The position numbers were made by a program, and so were the translations under genes. A DNA stretch of 6,545 nucleotides, taken from Pseudomonadota bacterium. GTDB lineage: Bacteria > Pseudomonadota > Alphaproteobacteria > Rhizobiales > Methylopilaceae. The DNA lies in NCBI GenBank assembly GCA_023389135.1, contig JAEWEX010000467.1, forward strand, positions 1-6,545, in the 5' to 3' direction. Below are positions 1 to 4,771 of this stretch, one piece after another. The notes under the pieces were generated by a model. The model was given only the letters and a program-made list of their open reading frames with translations, searched no databases and was not told the origin of the DNA. Numbering within the stretch: the stretch's first letter is position 1; each line of letters opens with the position of its first letter.

Positions 1-410
1 CCCGCGAGCACCGCCTCGGCGGTGGTCGGTCCGCCGCCTGAGGCGCGGCACGCGCGCGCCGAATAGAGCGCGAACGGCTTGGGCTCGTCATAGCGCACGG
101 TGGCCAGCACGCCGCCTGCGAGGATGAATGTGACATTGGCGGTGGCGGGCTCGTCGGTGTCGGCGCGGCACAGCAACGTCGCCGTCATGTAGCGTGCGCC
201 GTCCTCGACATACAGGCGGCTGGACACCTCGATCTCCGCCATCTCCTCGCGGGTCGGGACCGCAACGCCGATGGCCTGCTCGACAAGCCGGTCCTCTTCC
301 ACCGTCGGGGCGACGAGGTCGATCCATACCGATCCCGGCGGCAGGGCCGCCCCCGGCTCGATGGCGGCCTTCTCCAGCCCCTGCCCGGTGGCGAGATAGA
401 CGGTCAGCAT
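1..410 (-). CDS. corA: CorA-family magnesium/cobalt transporter, N-terminal part (runs off left edge)
   Basis: The first 136 codons are present, starting with ATG at 410. The rest of the gene lies beyond the left edge. CorA proteins are pentameric inner-membrane channels for Mg2+ and Co2+, with a large cytoplasmic N-terminal domain and two C-terminal membrane helices carrying a GMN motif. Only the cytoplasmic domain is visible. It has the family's VWIDLV stretch (residues 28-33), the highly typical PTREEMAEIEVSSRLY (52-67), EDGARYMTATLL (69-80) and a VTFILAGGVLATVRY strand pair (93-107). A GAGG ribosome binding site sits 7 bases before the ATG. It follows xseB after 32 bases on the same strand, so it is probably the last visible member of that unit. 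The GMN motif and membrane helices cannot be checked here. Family assignment is firm; ion specificity is inferred. Confidence 0.9.
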   Translation of the reverse strand, partial: MLTVYLATGQGLEKAAIEPGAALPPGSVWIDLVAPTVEEDRLVEQAIGVAVPTREEMAEIEVSSRLYVEDGARYMTATLLCRADTDEPATANVTFILAGGVLATVRYDEPKPFALYSARACRASGGGPTTAEAVLA

Positions 411-442
411 GGTGCAGCCTCGCAGCCCGCCCCGCGGGCGGC

Positions 443-691
443 TCAGTCCCCGTCGAGCGGCGCGACGCCGGCGGGCCGGCCGTCGGCGCCCTGCGTGATC
501 TTCTCGACCCGGGCCTCCGCGCTCCTGAGCATAGCGTCGCAATGCTTCTTCAGCGCTTCGCCGCGCTCGTAGAGGCGGATCGACTGGTCGAGCGCCACGT
601 CGCCGCGCTCGAGGTCGCGAACGATGGTCTCAAGCTCCGCCAGCGCCGCCTCGAACGGCATCGCGGCGATGTCCTCGTGGGTCTCGCCCAT
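443..691 (-). CDS. xseB: Exodeoxyribonuclease VII small subunit XseB
   Basis: This encodes the small subunit of exonuclease VII, which with the large subunit XseA degrades single-stranded DNA in the cytoplasm to oligonucleotides. The 82-residue product has the usual XseB length and core: [40 protein letters not shown], an amphipathic helical hairpin, ending in a short disordered tail. An in-frame GTG at 697 would add two residues. I prefer the ATG at 691 because the AGGGAG ribosome binding site (699-704 on the minus strand) lies 7 bases from it but only 1 base from the GTG. That site falls directly after the stop codon of the upstream deacetylase gene, which suggests translational coupling. 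xseA is not in the window. Confidence 0.93.
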   Translation of the reverse strand: MGETHEDIAAMPFEAALAELETIVRDLERGDVALDQSIRLYERGEALKKHCDAMLRSAEARVEKITQGADGRPAGVAPLDGD

Positions 692-705
692 GTCCACGCT
701 CCCTG

Positions 706-1632
706 TCAGCCGCGCATCAGGGCCCTGACATGGGCAGCGGCCGAACGCGCGAGGCCGTCGAGGTCGTAGCCGCCTTCAAGCAGCGACACAACCCGCCCGC
801 CGGCATGGCGGTCGGCGATCTCCATGAGGCGCCTGGTGGCCCACGCGAAATCCTCCTCCACCAGTTCGAGCCCGCCCAGAGGATCGCGGGCATGGGCGTC
901 GAACCCGGCGGAGATGATGACGAGATCGGGCTGGAAGCGGTCGAGCGCCGGAAGCACCGCATCCTCCATGGCCGCCCGGAATTCGACGCCGCCATCACCT
1001 GCGGACAGCGGCGCATTGACGATGTTGCCGGCCCCGGTCTCGCCGCGCGCGCCGGTGCCCGGATACAGCGGCATCTGGTGGGTGGAGGCATACATCACGG
1101 AGGGGTCGGCCCAGAAGATGTCCTGCGTGCCATTGCCGTGATGGACATCGAAATCCATGATCGCGACGCGTTCGGCGCCATGGGCCTTCTGCGCATGCCG
1201 GGCGGCGATGGCGGCATTGTTGAAGAAGCAGAATCCCATGGCGCGGTCGGTCTCGGCGTGGTGTCCCGGCGGGCGGATGGCGCAAAAGGCATTGTCGACC
1301 TTGCGCGCCATGACCTCGTCCACAGCCAGCCGCGAGGCGCCCACCGCGCGCAGCACGGCCTCCCAGGTCCCCGGCGACATGGTGGTGTCGGCGTCGATCC
1401 TGATCAGGCCCTCCCGCGGCCGGGCGCGGTCGAGCATCTCGGCATAGCTTTCCGGATGGGCGTCAGTGACGGTCTCCAGCGGCGCCAGAGGCGCCTCCTC
1501 GCGCACCAGCGACTGGAAGCTTTCATGCTCCAGCGCGCGCTCGATCGCCCGCAGTCGATCCGGCCGCTCGGGATGGCCGAGCGGCGTGAGGTGATCGAGG
1601 AAGGCGGAATGGGTGAGGAGAAGGGTGGACAC
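706..1632 (-). CDS. Histone deacetylase family protein (class II, zinc-dependent deacetylase / acetylpolyamine amidohydrolase-like)
   Basis: This is a 308-residue single-domain enzyme of the arginase/deacetylase fold, the usual length for bacterial class II HDAC-like proteins. These hydrolyse N-acetyl groups from acetyl-lysine or acetylated polyamines; the substrate cannot be told from sequence. Visible motifs are GHPERPDRL (19-27), RPPGHHAE (120-127, the paired active-site histidines 124-125), GFCFFNNAA (133-141), [12 protein letters not shown] (160-171), [12 protein letters not shown] (243-254) and [10 protein letters not shown] (286-295). By alignment with known HDACs the zinc ligands would be D162, H164 and D245, and the transition-state tyrosine Y289. 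All are present, so the enzyme should be active. The start is GTG at 1632, preceded by GAGG with a 5-base spacer. An in-frame TGA lies ten codons upstream with no other start between. xseB follows after 14 bases, an arrangement I recall as recurrent in Alphaproteobacteria. Confidence 0.93.
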   Translation of the reverse strand: MSTLLLTHSAFLDHLTPLGHPERPDRLRAIERALEHESFQSLVREEAPLAPLETVTDAHPESYAEMLDRARPREGLIRIDADTTMSPGTWEAVLRAVGASRLAVDEVMARKVDNAFCAIRPPGHHAETDRAMGFCFFNNAAIAARHAQKAHGAERVAIMDFDVHHGNGTQDIFWADPSVMYASTHQMPLYPGTGARGETGAGNIVNAPLSAGDGGVEFRAAMEDAVLPALDRFQPDLVIISAGFDAHARDPLGGLELVEEDFAWATRRLMEIADRHAGGRVVSLLEGGYDLDGLARSAAAHVRALMRG

Positions 1633-1712
1633 GGGGCCTCGTGCGTCTTCCTGCGCTGATCACGGCCACATGACACCTCGCCGGAGGACTTGTCCATGCA
1701 CGCCGCCATCCG

Positions 1713-1734
1713 GCCGCGCGACGGCGCGCGCGGC
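1713..1734. repeat. GC-rich inverted repeat upstream of the deacetylase gene
   Basis: Perfect 8-base arms GCCGCGCG (1713-1720) and CGCGCGGC (1727-1734) enclose a 6-base loop. The repeat lies 81 bases before the deacetylase start and 18 bases from the candidate cold-shock promoter. No T-run follows on either strand, so it is not an intrinsic terminator. It may be an operator or a leader hairpin, but CG-alternating arms arise easily by chance in DNA of this composition. Confidence 0.3.
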
Positions 1735-1751
1735 AAATCCCGAAGGTTACC

Positions 1752-1780
1752 TTGACCGGAAACGCCCGGCCGCCTAACTG
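1752..1780 (+). promoter_or_regulatory. Candidate sigma-70 promoter for the cold-shock gene
   Basis: TTGACC (1752-1757) matches the -35 consensus at five of six positions. It is followed after exactly 17 bases by TAACTG (1775-1780), a weak -10. Transcription would begin near 1787 and give a leader of about 260 bases, in line with the long leaders known for enterobacterial cspA-type mRNAs. The -10 match is poor, so this is tentative. Confidence 0.3.
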
Positions 1781-1952
1781 TGTGTGAGCCAGCCAGACGA
1801 CATGGGCTGCCGCGGCTCCGGTTCCGTCCCCGGGAACGCCGCTGCGAAGGGGTCAGGAATCCGACCCTTTCCACCACCGGCCGAATGACGGGCGGCCAGG
1901 CATCTGGACTGGGCTTCAATCAGATTTTCGGCCTGCCCTCGTCATCGCTTCC

Positions 1953-1992
1953 CGGAATCTTGGGGCTGCGCTTCAGGTCACCCAAAATTCCG
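1953..1992. repeat. 12-base inverted repeat upstream of the cold-shock gene
   Basis: The arms CGGAATCTTGGG (1953-1964) and CCCAAAATTCCG (1981-1992) are complementary at 11 of 12 positions around a 16-base spacer. They are AT-richer than the surroundings, which makes a chance match less likely. The repeat can be read as an RNA stem-loop in the cold-shock leader. Alternatively it is a DNA operator, because it also overlaps a possible second promoter: TTGGGG at 1960-1965, a 17-base gap, and CAAAAT at 1983-1988. Confidence 0.45.
1960..1988 (+). promoter_or_regulatory. Alternative weak promoter candidate for the cold-shock gene
   Basis: TTGGGG (1960-1965, three of six -35 matches) and CAAAAT (1983-1988, four of six -10 matches) are 17 bases apart. 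A start near 1995 would give a short leader of about 55 bases and exclude the upstream hairpins. It coincides with the two arms of the inverted repeat, so either this promoter or the leader-fold reading may be right. Confidence 0.2.
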
Positions 1993-2037
1993 ATTGAGCC
2001 AAGCCGCCGGGCACCGCGCGGCAGGAAGCAAGGACAT

Positions 2038-2043
2038 AGGAGG
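2038..2043 (+). promoter_or_regulatory. Strong ribosome binding site of the cold-shock gene
   Basis: A full AGGAGG Shine-Dalgarno sequence stands 5 bases before the ATG at 2049. It is the strongest such site in the window, as expected for an abundant protein. It is the target of the possible anti-Shine-Dalgarno segment at 1928-1939. Confidence 0.85.
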
Positions 2044-2048
2044 CCGAC

Positions 2049-2252
2049 ATGGCTACTGGTATCGTGAAATTCTACAATTCCCAGAAGGGTTACGGGTTCA
2101 TCCAGCCGGAGGCCGGCGGCCCGGACGTGTTCGTCCACGCCACCGCGCTCGAGGCGGCCGGCATCTACACCCTGACCGAAGGCCAGAAGGTGAGCTACGA
2201 AGTCATCAGCGAGCGCGGCAAGACCAAGGCCGCTCAGCTCCAGGCGCTCTGA
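2049..2252 (+). CDS. Cold-shock domain protein, CspA family
   Basis: A complete 67-residue, single-domain cold-shock protein. Such proteins are five-stranded OB-fold beta barrels that bind single-stranded RNA and DNA and act as RNA chaperones or transcription antiterminators in the cytoplasm. The RNP1 motif KGYGFIQ (residues 13-19) and RNP2 motif VFVHATAL (27-34) carry the expected stacking aromatics (Y15, F17, F28, H30). The N-terminus MATGIVKFYNSQKGYGFI is canonical, and ATG at 2049 has an ideal ribosome binding site. It is alone on the plus strand, diverging from the deacetylase gene and converging with the 64-residue gene. An intrinsic terminator ends it, so it is probably monocistronic. 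Whether it is cold-induced or constitutive cannot be told: alphaproteobacteria usually have several csp paralogues. Confidence 0.96.
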   Translation: MATGIVKFYNSQKGYGFIQPEAGGPDVFVHATALEAAGIYTLTEGQKVSYEVISERGKTKAAQLQAL

Positions 2253-2278
2253 CGCGCCCGGCTTCGGCACATTGCATC

Positions 2279-2314
2279 GGGAAGGGCCCTGCGGGACACC
2301 GCGGGGCCCTTTTC
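2279..2314 (+). terminator. Rho-independent terminator of the cold-shock gene
   Basis: AAGGGCCCTGCGG (2282-2294) pairs with CCGCGGGGCCCTT (2299-2311), giving 13 pairs including one G-U, around the tetraloop GACA. Four Ts (2310-2313) overlap the stem end. It begins 26 bases after the cold-shock stop. On the minus strand the stem is followed by a C-rich run rather than Ts, so it should stop only plus-strand transcription. Confidence 0.88.
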
Positions 2315-2335
2315 CGTATCGGGGCCGGACGTTCG

Positions 2336-2530
2336 TCAGCCCTTGTAGGGGCGCAACTGATCTTCGCGCGCCACACGCTCGTGGCTCTCGCGCCTGCTCT
2401 TGAGTCGGTACTGAAATTCCTCGCCTTCCGGCGGCAGGAGACGGACGACCTCGTATTCTCCGGAAGCTGCCGAAGTCAGTCCCTTGACCATCGTCACGCG
2501 ATGACCGACCGAAAATTTGTGCTGTGTCAT
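2336..2530 (-). CDS. Conserved small protein of unknown function (64 aa)
   Basis: A 64-residue, charged, soluble protein with no signal peptide or membrane segment. I recognise it as a small uncharacterised family common in Rhizobiales and relatives, with the pattern KFxVGxxV at the N-terminus, a central YEVVRLLPPEGEEFQYRLKS (residues 26-45) and ESHERVAREDQL (48-59). Alternating hydrophobic strands suggest a small SH3-like beta barrel; this is inference. The ATG at 2530 is chosen because it keeps the conserved KFSVGHRV segment. No Shine-Dalgarno sequence is visible before it. It lies 47 bases downstream of the histidine kinase on the same strand and could be co-transcribed, or could have its own promoter near the tandem repeat at 2552-2567. 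Function is unknown. Confidence 0.75.
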   Translation of the reverse strand: MTQHKFSVGHRVTMVKGLTSAASGEYEVVRLLPPEGEEFQYRLKSRRESHERVAREDQLRPYKG

Positions 2531-2551
2531 GAGGGAAGCTTATCTGCTTTC

Positions 2552-2567
2552 CCGCACGACCGCACGA
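2552..2567. repeat. Tandem 8-base direct repeat between kinase and small gene
   Basis: Two exact copies of CCGCACGA stand side by side at 2552-2559 and 2560-2567, 22 bases upstream of the small gene's start. Spaced or adjacent direct repeats are a common form of response-regulator binding site, but with only two short copies chance is possible. Confidence 0.35.
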
Positions 2568-2577
2568 CAATTCGGCC

Positions 2578-3771
2578 CTATTGTGCTTCGACTTCCGTCA
2601 CTTCGCGGTCATCGGCATGCGCCGGCGGGGCGGCCGGCTCGGCCTTCAGGTCGCGCAGGTCGGCCACAAGCCGGCAGCGCAGGCCGGACGGGTCGTGGTC
2701 GATTGTGACCGCGCCGCCGAAGTCGCCGGCCAGCGCCTGCTCCACCAGCCGCGATCCGAAGCCGCGGCGCGTCGGCGGGCTGACCCGGGGTCCGCCGCTC
2801 TCCGTCCAGGCGAATCGGAACCGGCCAGCCGCGTCCGGCCCTCCCACGCTCCAGGCCACGTCGACGCGGCCCTGCTCGCAGGACAGCGCGCCGTATTTGA
2901 CCGCATTGGTCGCCAGTTCATGGATCGCGAGCGCCAGCGCCAGCGCCTGCCGGGACGGCAGCGCCACATGGGGCCCCTCCACGCGGATGCGGCCCTCGCC
3001 CGAGCGATGCGGCTTCAGGGCCTCCTCCACGACCTCGCCGACCGAGGCGCCCGTCCATGCTGTGCGGGTCAGCAGGCCGTGCGCGTTGCCGAGCGCGGCG
3101 ATGCGCTGGGTCAGCTTCTTCTGTGCGTCCTCCTTCGTGGCGGAGGTCCGCAGGGTCTGGGCCGCGATGGCAGACACCATGGCGAAGGTGTTGCGGATGC
3201 GGTGGGCCAGCTCGGCGTTCAGAAGCTTCGAGTTGCGCTCGGCCTCCACTTTGGCGGTTGTCTCGATCACGGTGTCCATGACGCCAACGACGAGCCCGGC
3301 CTCGTCGCGCACCGGACTGTAGCAGAAGGTGAAATAGGCCCGCTCGGTGTAGCCGTGCCTGTCGGTGTCGAGAGGGAAATCCTCGATGAAGGTCGCCTCC
3401 CCGGCCAGGGCCTTGCGCGCGATCGGCGCGATCTCCTCGAACACGTCGCTCCAGACCTCGGCCATCGGTCGGCCGAGCGCCACAGGCTTGTCACCCAGCA
3501 TCGGACGGTAGGCGTCGTTGTAGATCGAGATCAGGTCCGGCCCCCAGAACAGGCATTTGGGAAAGCGCGAGTTGACCATCATACCGACGACGACCTTCAG
3601 GGCGGCCGACCAGTCCGCGACCGGTCCGAGCGGCGTCGCCGACCAGTCGTGGGCACGGATCGCGGCGCCCATGTCGCCGCCGCCATCGAGGAAACGCAGA
3701 CCGCTATCGCCGCCCAAACCACTCTCCACGCCGCACGCCCGATCATCCTGACGGGAAGTCCGAGGTTCCAC
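2578..3771 (-). CDS. PAS domain sensor histidine kinase, HWE family
   Basis: A cytoplasmic two-component sensor kinase of 397 residues without transmembrane segments or receiver domain. A PAS-like sensor region spans about residues 36-175, with HDWSATPLGPV (41-51), FWGPDLISIYNDAYRPMLG (75-93) and a typical YFTFCYSPVRDEAG turn (146-159). The dimerisation/phosphoacceptor region has ELAHRIRNTFAMVSAIAAQTL, with H190 the likely phosphorylated residue. The ATPase domain (about 270-372) has the N-box HELATNAVKYGALS (284-297), AWTESGGP (321-328) and GFGSRLVEQ (337-345). The N-box histidine (H284) and W322-x-E324 define the HWE family, found largely in alphaproteobacteria, some of whose members feed the general stress response. 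No LOV-type flavin-binding cysteine motif is seen. The start is uncertain: GTG 3771 (no ribosome binding site), TTG 3717 (GGAG 6 bases before) or ATG 3672 would all keep the PAS domain. No partner regulator is in the window. Confidence 0.9.
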   Translation of the reverse strand: MEPRTSRQDDRACGVESGLGGDSGLRFLDGGGDMGAAIRAHDWSATPLGPVADWSAALKVVVGMMVNSRFPKCLFWGPDLISIYNDAYRPMLGDKPVALGRPMAEVWSDVFEEIAPIARKALAGEATFIEDFPLDTDRHGYTERAYFTFCYSPVRDEAGLVVGVMDTVIETTAKVEAERNSKLLNAELAHRIRNTFAMVSAIAAQTLRTSATKEDAQKKLTQRIAALGNAHGLLTRTAWTGASVGEVVEEALKPHRSGEGRIRVEGPHVALPSRQALALALAIHELATNAVKYGALSCEQGRVDVAWSVGGPDAAGRFRFAWTESGGPRVSPPTRRGFGSRLVEQALAGDFGGAVTIDHDPSGLRCRLVADLRDLKAEPAAPPAHADDREVTEVEAQ

Positions 3772-3833
3772 AGCAACATTTGCGATATATCAGGCAAAAA
3801 GACTGGAGACGAGACCGTGGCGAAAGCGTCGCG

Positions 3834-4691
3834 TCACGCGGGTCCGAGCGGCGCCGGCGGCGGACGGTCGTCCGGCACGAAAAAGTCGAGCTGGAGCGGC
3901 TGCGCGGGATCGGCGCGGTAGCGGTCGAAGTCGGTCACGCCCTCGGCCGCAAGCAAGCTGTCGTCGATCAGGAAGTTGCCGGTGAACGCCTTCGCCGGCT
4001 TGCCGAACACGGCGTAGGCCGCGTCGGCCACGATGTCGGGCGTCCGCGAGCGGCGCATGATCCCCGCCCCGCCCAGCAGGTTGCCGATTGCCGCCGTCGC
4101 AATGGTGGTGCGCGGCCACAGCGCGTTGACCGCGATGCCCTTCGGCCGGAGTTCGCCCGCCAGCCCCAGCACCACCATGCTCATGCCGAACTTCGCCATG
4201 GTGTAGGCCAGGTGCGGCGCGAACCATTTCTCGGCCATGTCCAGCGGCGGCGACAGCATGAGGATGTGCGGGTTTTCCGCGCGGGCCAGATGCGGGATCG
4301 CGAGCTTGGAGACCAGGAAGGTGCCGCGCGTGTTGATCTGGTGCATGAGGTCGACGCGCTTCATGTCGATCGCCCCCGTAGAGGCGAGGTTGATGGCGGA
4401 GGCGTTGTTCACGACGATGTCGATGCCGCCGAAGGTTTCCGCGGTGCTCGCGATGGCGTCCTCGACCGCGGCGTCGTCGCGGACGTCGACCACGAGCGGA
4501 AGCGCGCGCCCGCCGGCCGCCTCGATCCGTTCCGCCGCGGTGTAGATGGTGCCCTCGAGCTTGGGGTGGGGCTCCACCGTCTTCGCGGCCACGGCGATGT
4601 TCGCGCCGTCGCGGGCCGCCCTCAGCGCGATGGCGAGCCCGATCCCGCGGGACGCACCGGTGATGAAAAGCGTCTTTCCTGCAAGGGACAT
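3834..4691 (-). CDS. SDR family oxidoreductase, HSDL2-like
   Basis: A 285-residue classical short-chain dehydrogenase, closely resembling bacterial relatives of hydroxysteroid dehydrogenase-like protein 2 (HSDL2). The Rossmann nucleotide-binding motif TGASRGIG is at 11-18, the NNAS motif at 95-98, and N120, S147, Y163 and K167 (YTMAK) form the expected catalytic tetrad. Family signatures include AAKTVEPHPKLEGTIYTAA (35-53), LSPPL (146-150), KWFAPHLAYTMAKFGMS (155-171) and VNALWPRTTIATAAI (188-202). The mammalian SCP2 lipid-binding domain is absent, as in other bacterial members. The substrate is unknown; the acyl-CoA dehydrogenase 80 bases upstream on the same strand suggests a hydroxyacyl or other lipid-derived substrate. 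The last 25 residues are a proline-rich tail that looks unstructured. ATG at 4691 has AGGA 9 bases before it and the canonical MSLAGKTLFITG start. Confidence 0.94.
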   Translation of the reverse strand: MSLAGKTLFITGASRGIGLAIALRAARDGANIAVAAKTVEPHPKLEGTIYTAAERIEAAGGRALPLVVDVRDDAAVEDAIASTAETFGGIDIVVNNASAINLASTGAIDMKRVDLMHQINTRGTFLVSKLAIPHLARAENPHILMLSPPLDMAEKWFAPHLAYTMAKFGMSMVVLGLAGELRPKGIAVNALWPRTTIATAAIGNLLGGAGIMRRSRTPDIVADAAYAVFGKPAKAFTGNFLIDDSLLAAEGVTDFDRYRADPAQPLQLDFFVPDDRPPPAPLGPA

Positions 4692-4708
4692 GGCCGTGGA
4701 TCCTGCGG

Positions 4709-4724
4709 TTCAGATTCAGATTCA
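4709..4724. repeat. Short tandem repeat between the dehydrogenase and SDR genes
   Basis: TTCAGA is repeated twice plus a further TTCA (4709-4724), in the 80-base gap between the two genes. It reads TGAATC on the coding strand and lies 17 bases before the SDR start. It may be a regulator site or simple slippage; no function is established. Confidence 0.4.
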
Positions 4725-4771
4725 ACAGGGGCCGGGATCGCCTCTGGGCCAGCCCGTCCGAATTCAGGAAC

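Larger units (their letters stand above)
1787..2048 (+). promoter_or_regulatory. Putative long structured 5' leader of the cold-shock gene
   Basis: No gene is supported here. If transcribed, the RNA could form several stems: GTTCC/GGAAC (1821-1825 with 1833-1837), a 9-pair stem with one G-U (1846-1854 with 1863-1871), and an outer stem GGCTTCAATC with GATTGAGCC (1912-1921 with 1992-2000, one bulged T). Inside the outer stem is a 12-base stem-loop (1953-1992). The segment TCGGCCTGCCCT (1928-1939) can pair with AGGAGGCCGA (2038-2047), which is the ribosome binding site, as 10 pairs with a 2-base bulge. That pairing crosses the outer stem, so the two folds are alternatives. The complementarity is visible; the regulatory role is inferred. 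Confidence 0.35.

Noticed and set aside
730..1659. 309-codon open frame on the plus strand opposite the deacetylase gene
   Set aside because: It mirrors a clearly conserved minus-strand gene. Its product is low-complexity, rich in G, R and A, and resembles no family; GC-rich codon use opens antisense frames.
1821..1858. EcfG-type general-stress promoter suggested by GGGAAC upstream of the cold-shock gene
   Set aside because: No CGTT-like -10 element lies 16-17 bases downstream of the GGAAC.
1780..2067. 95-codon plus-strand frame in the divergent intergenic region
   Set aside because: The product is Arg- and Pro-rich, overlaps the cold-shock start out of frame, has no good ribosome binding site and matches nothing known.
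2279..2314. Bidirectional terminator serving the convergent small gene as well
   Set aside because: The stem works in both directions, but the minus-strand side lacks a T-run, so only plus-strand termination is supported.
1994..3322. 442-codon plus-strand frame through the cold-shock gene, terminator and kinase
   Set aside because: It crosses the intrinsic terminator and two genes in the wrong frame, and shows no domain.
2581..3921. 446-codon open frame on the plus strand opposite the histidine kinase
   Set aside because: The minus-strand frame carries every HWE kinase motif. The plus-strand product has no recognisable domain and runs past the kinase into the SDR gene.
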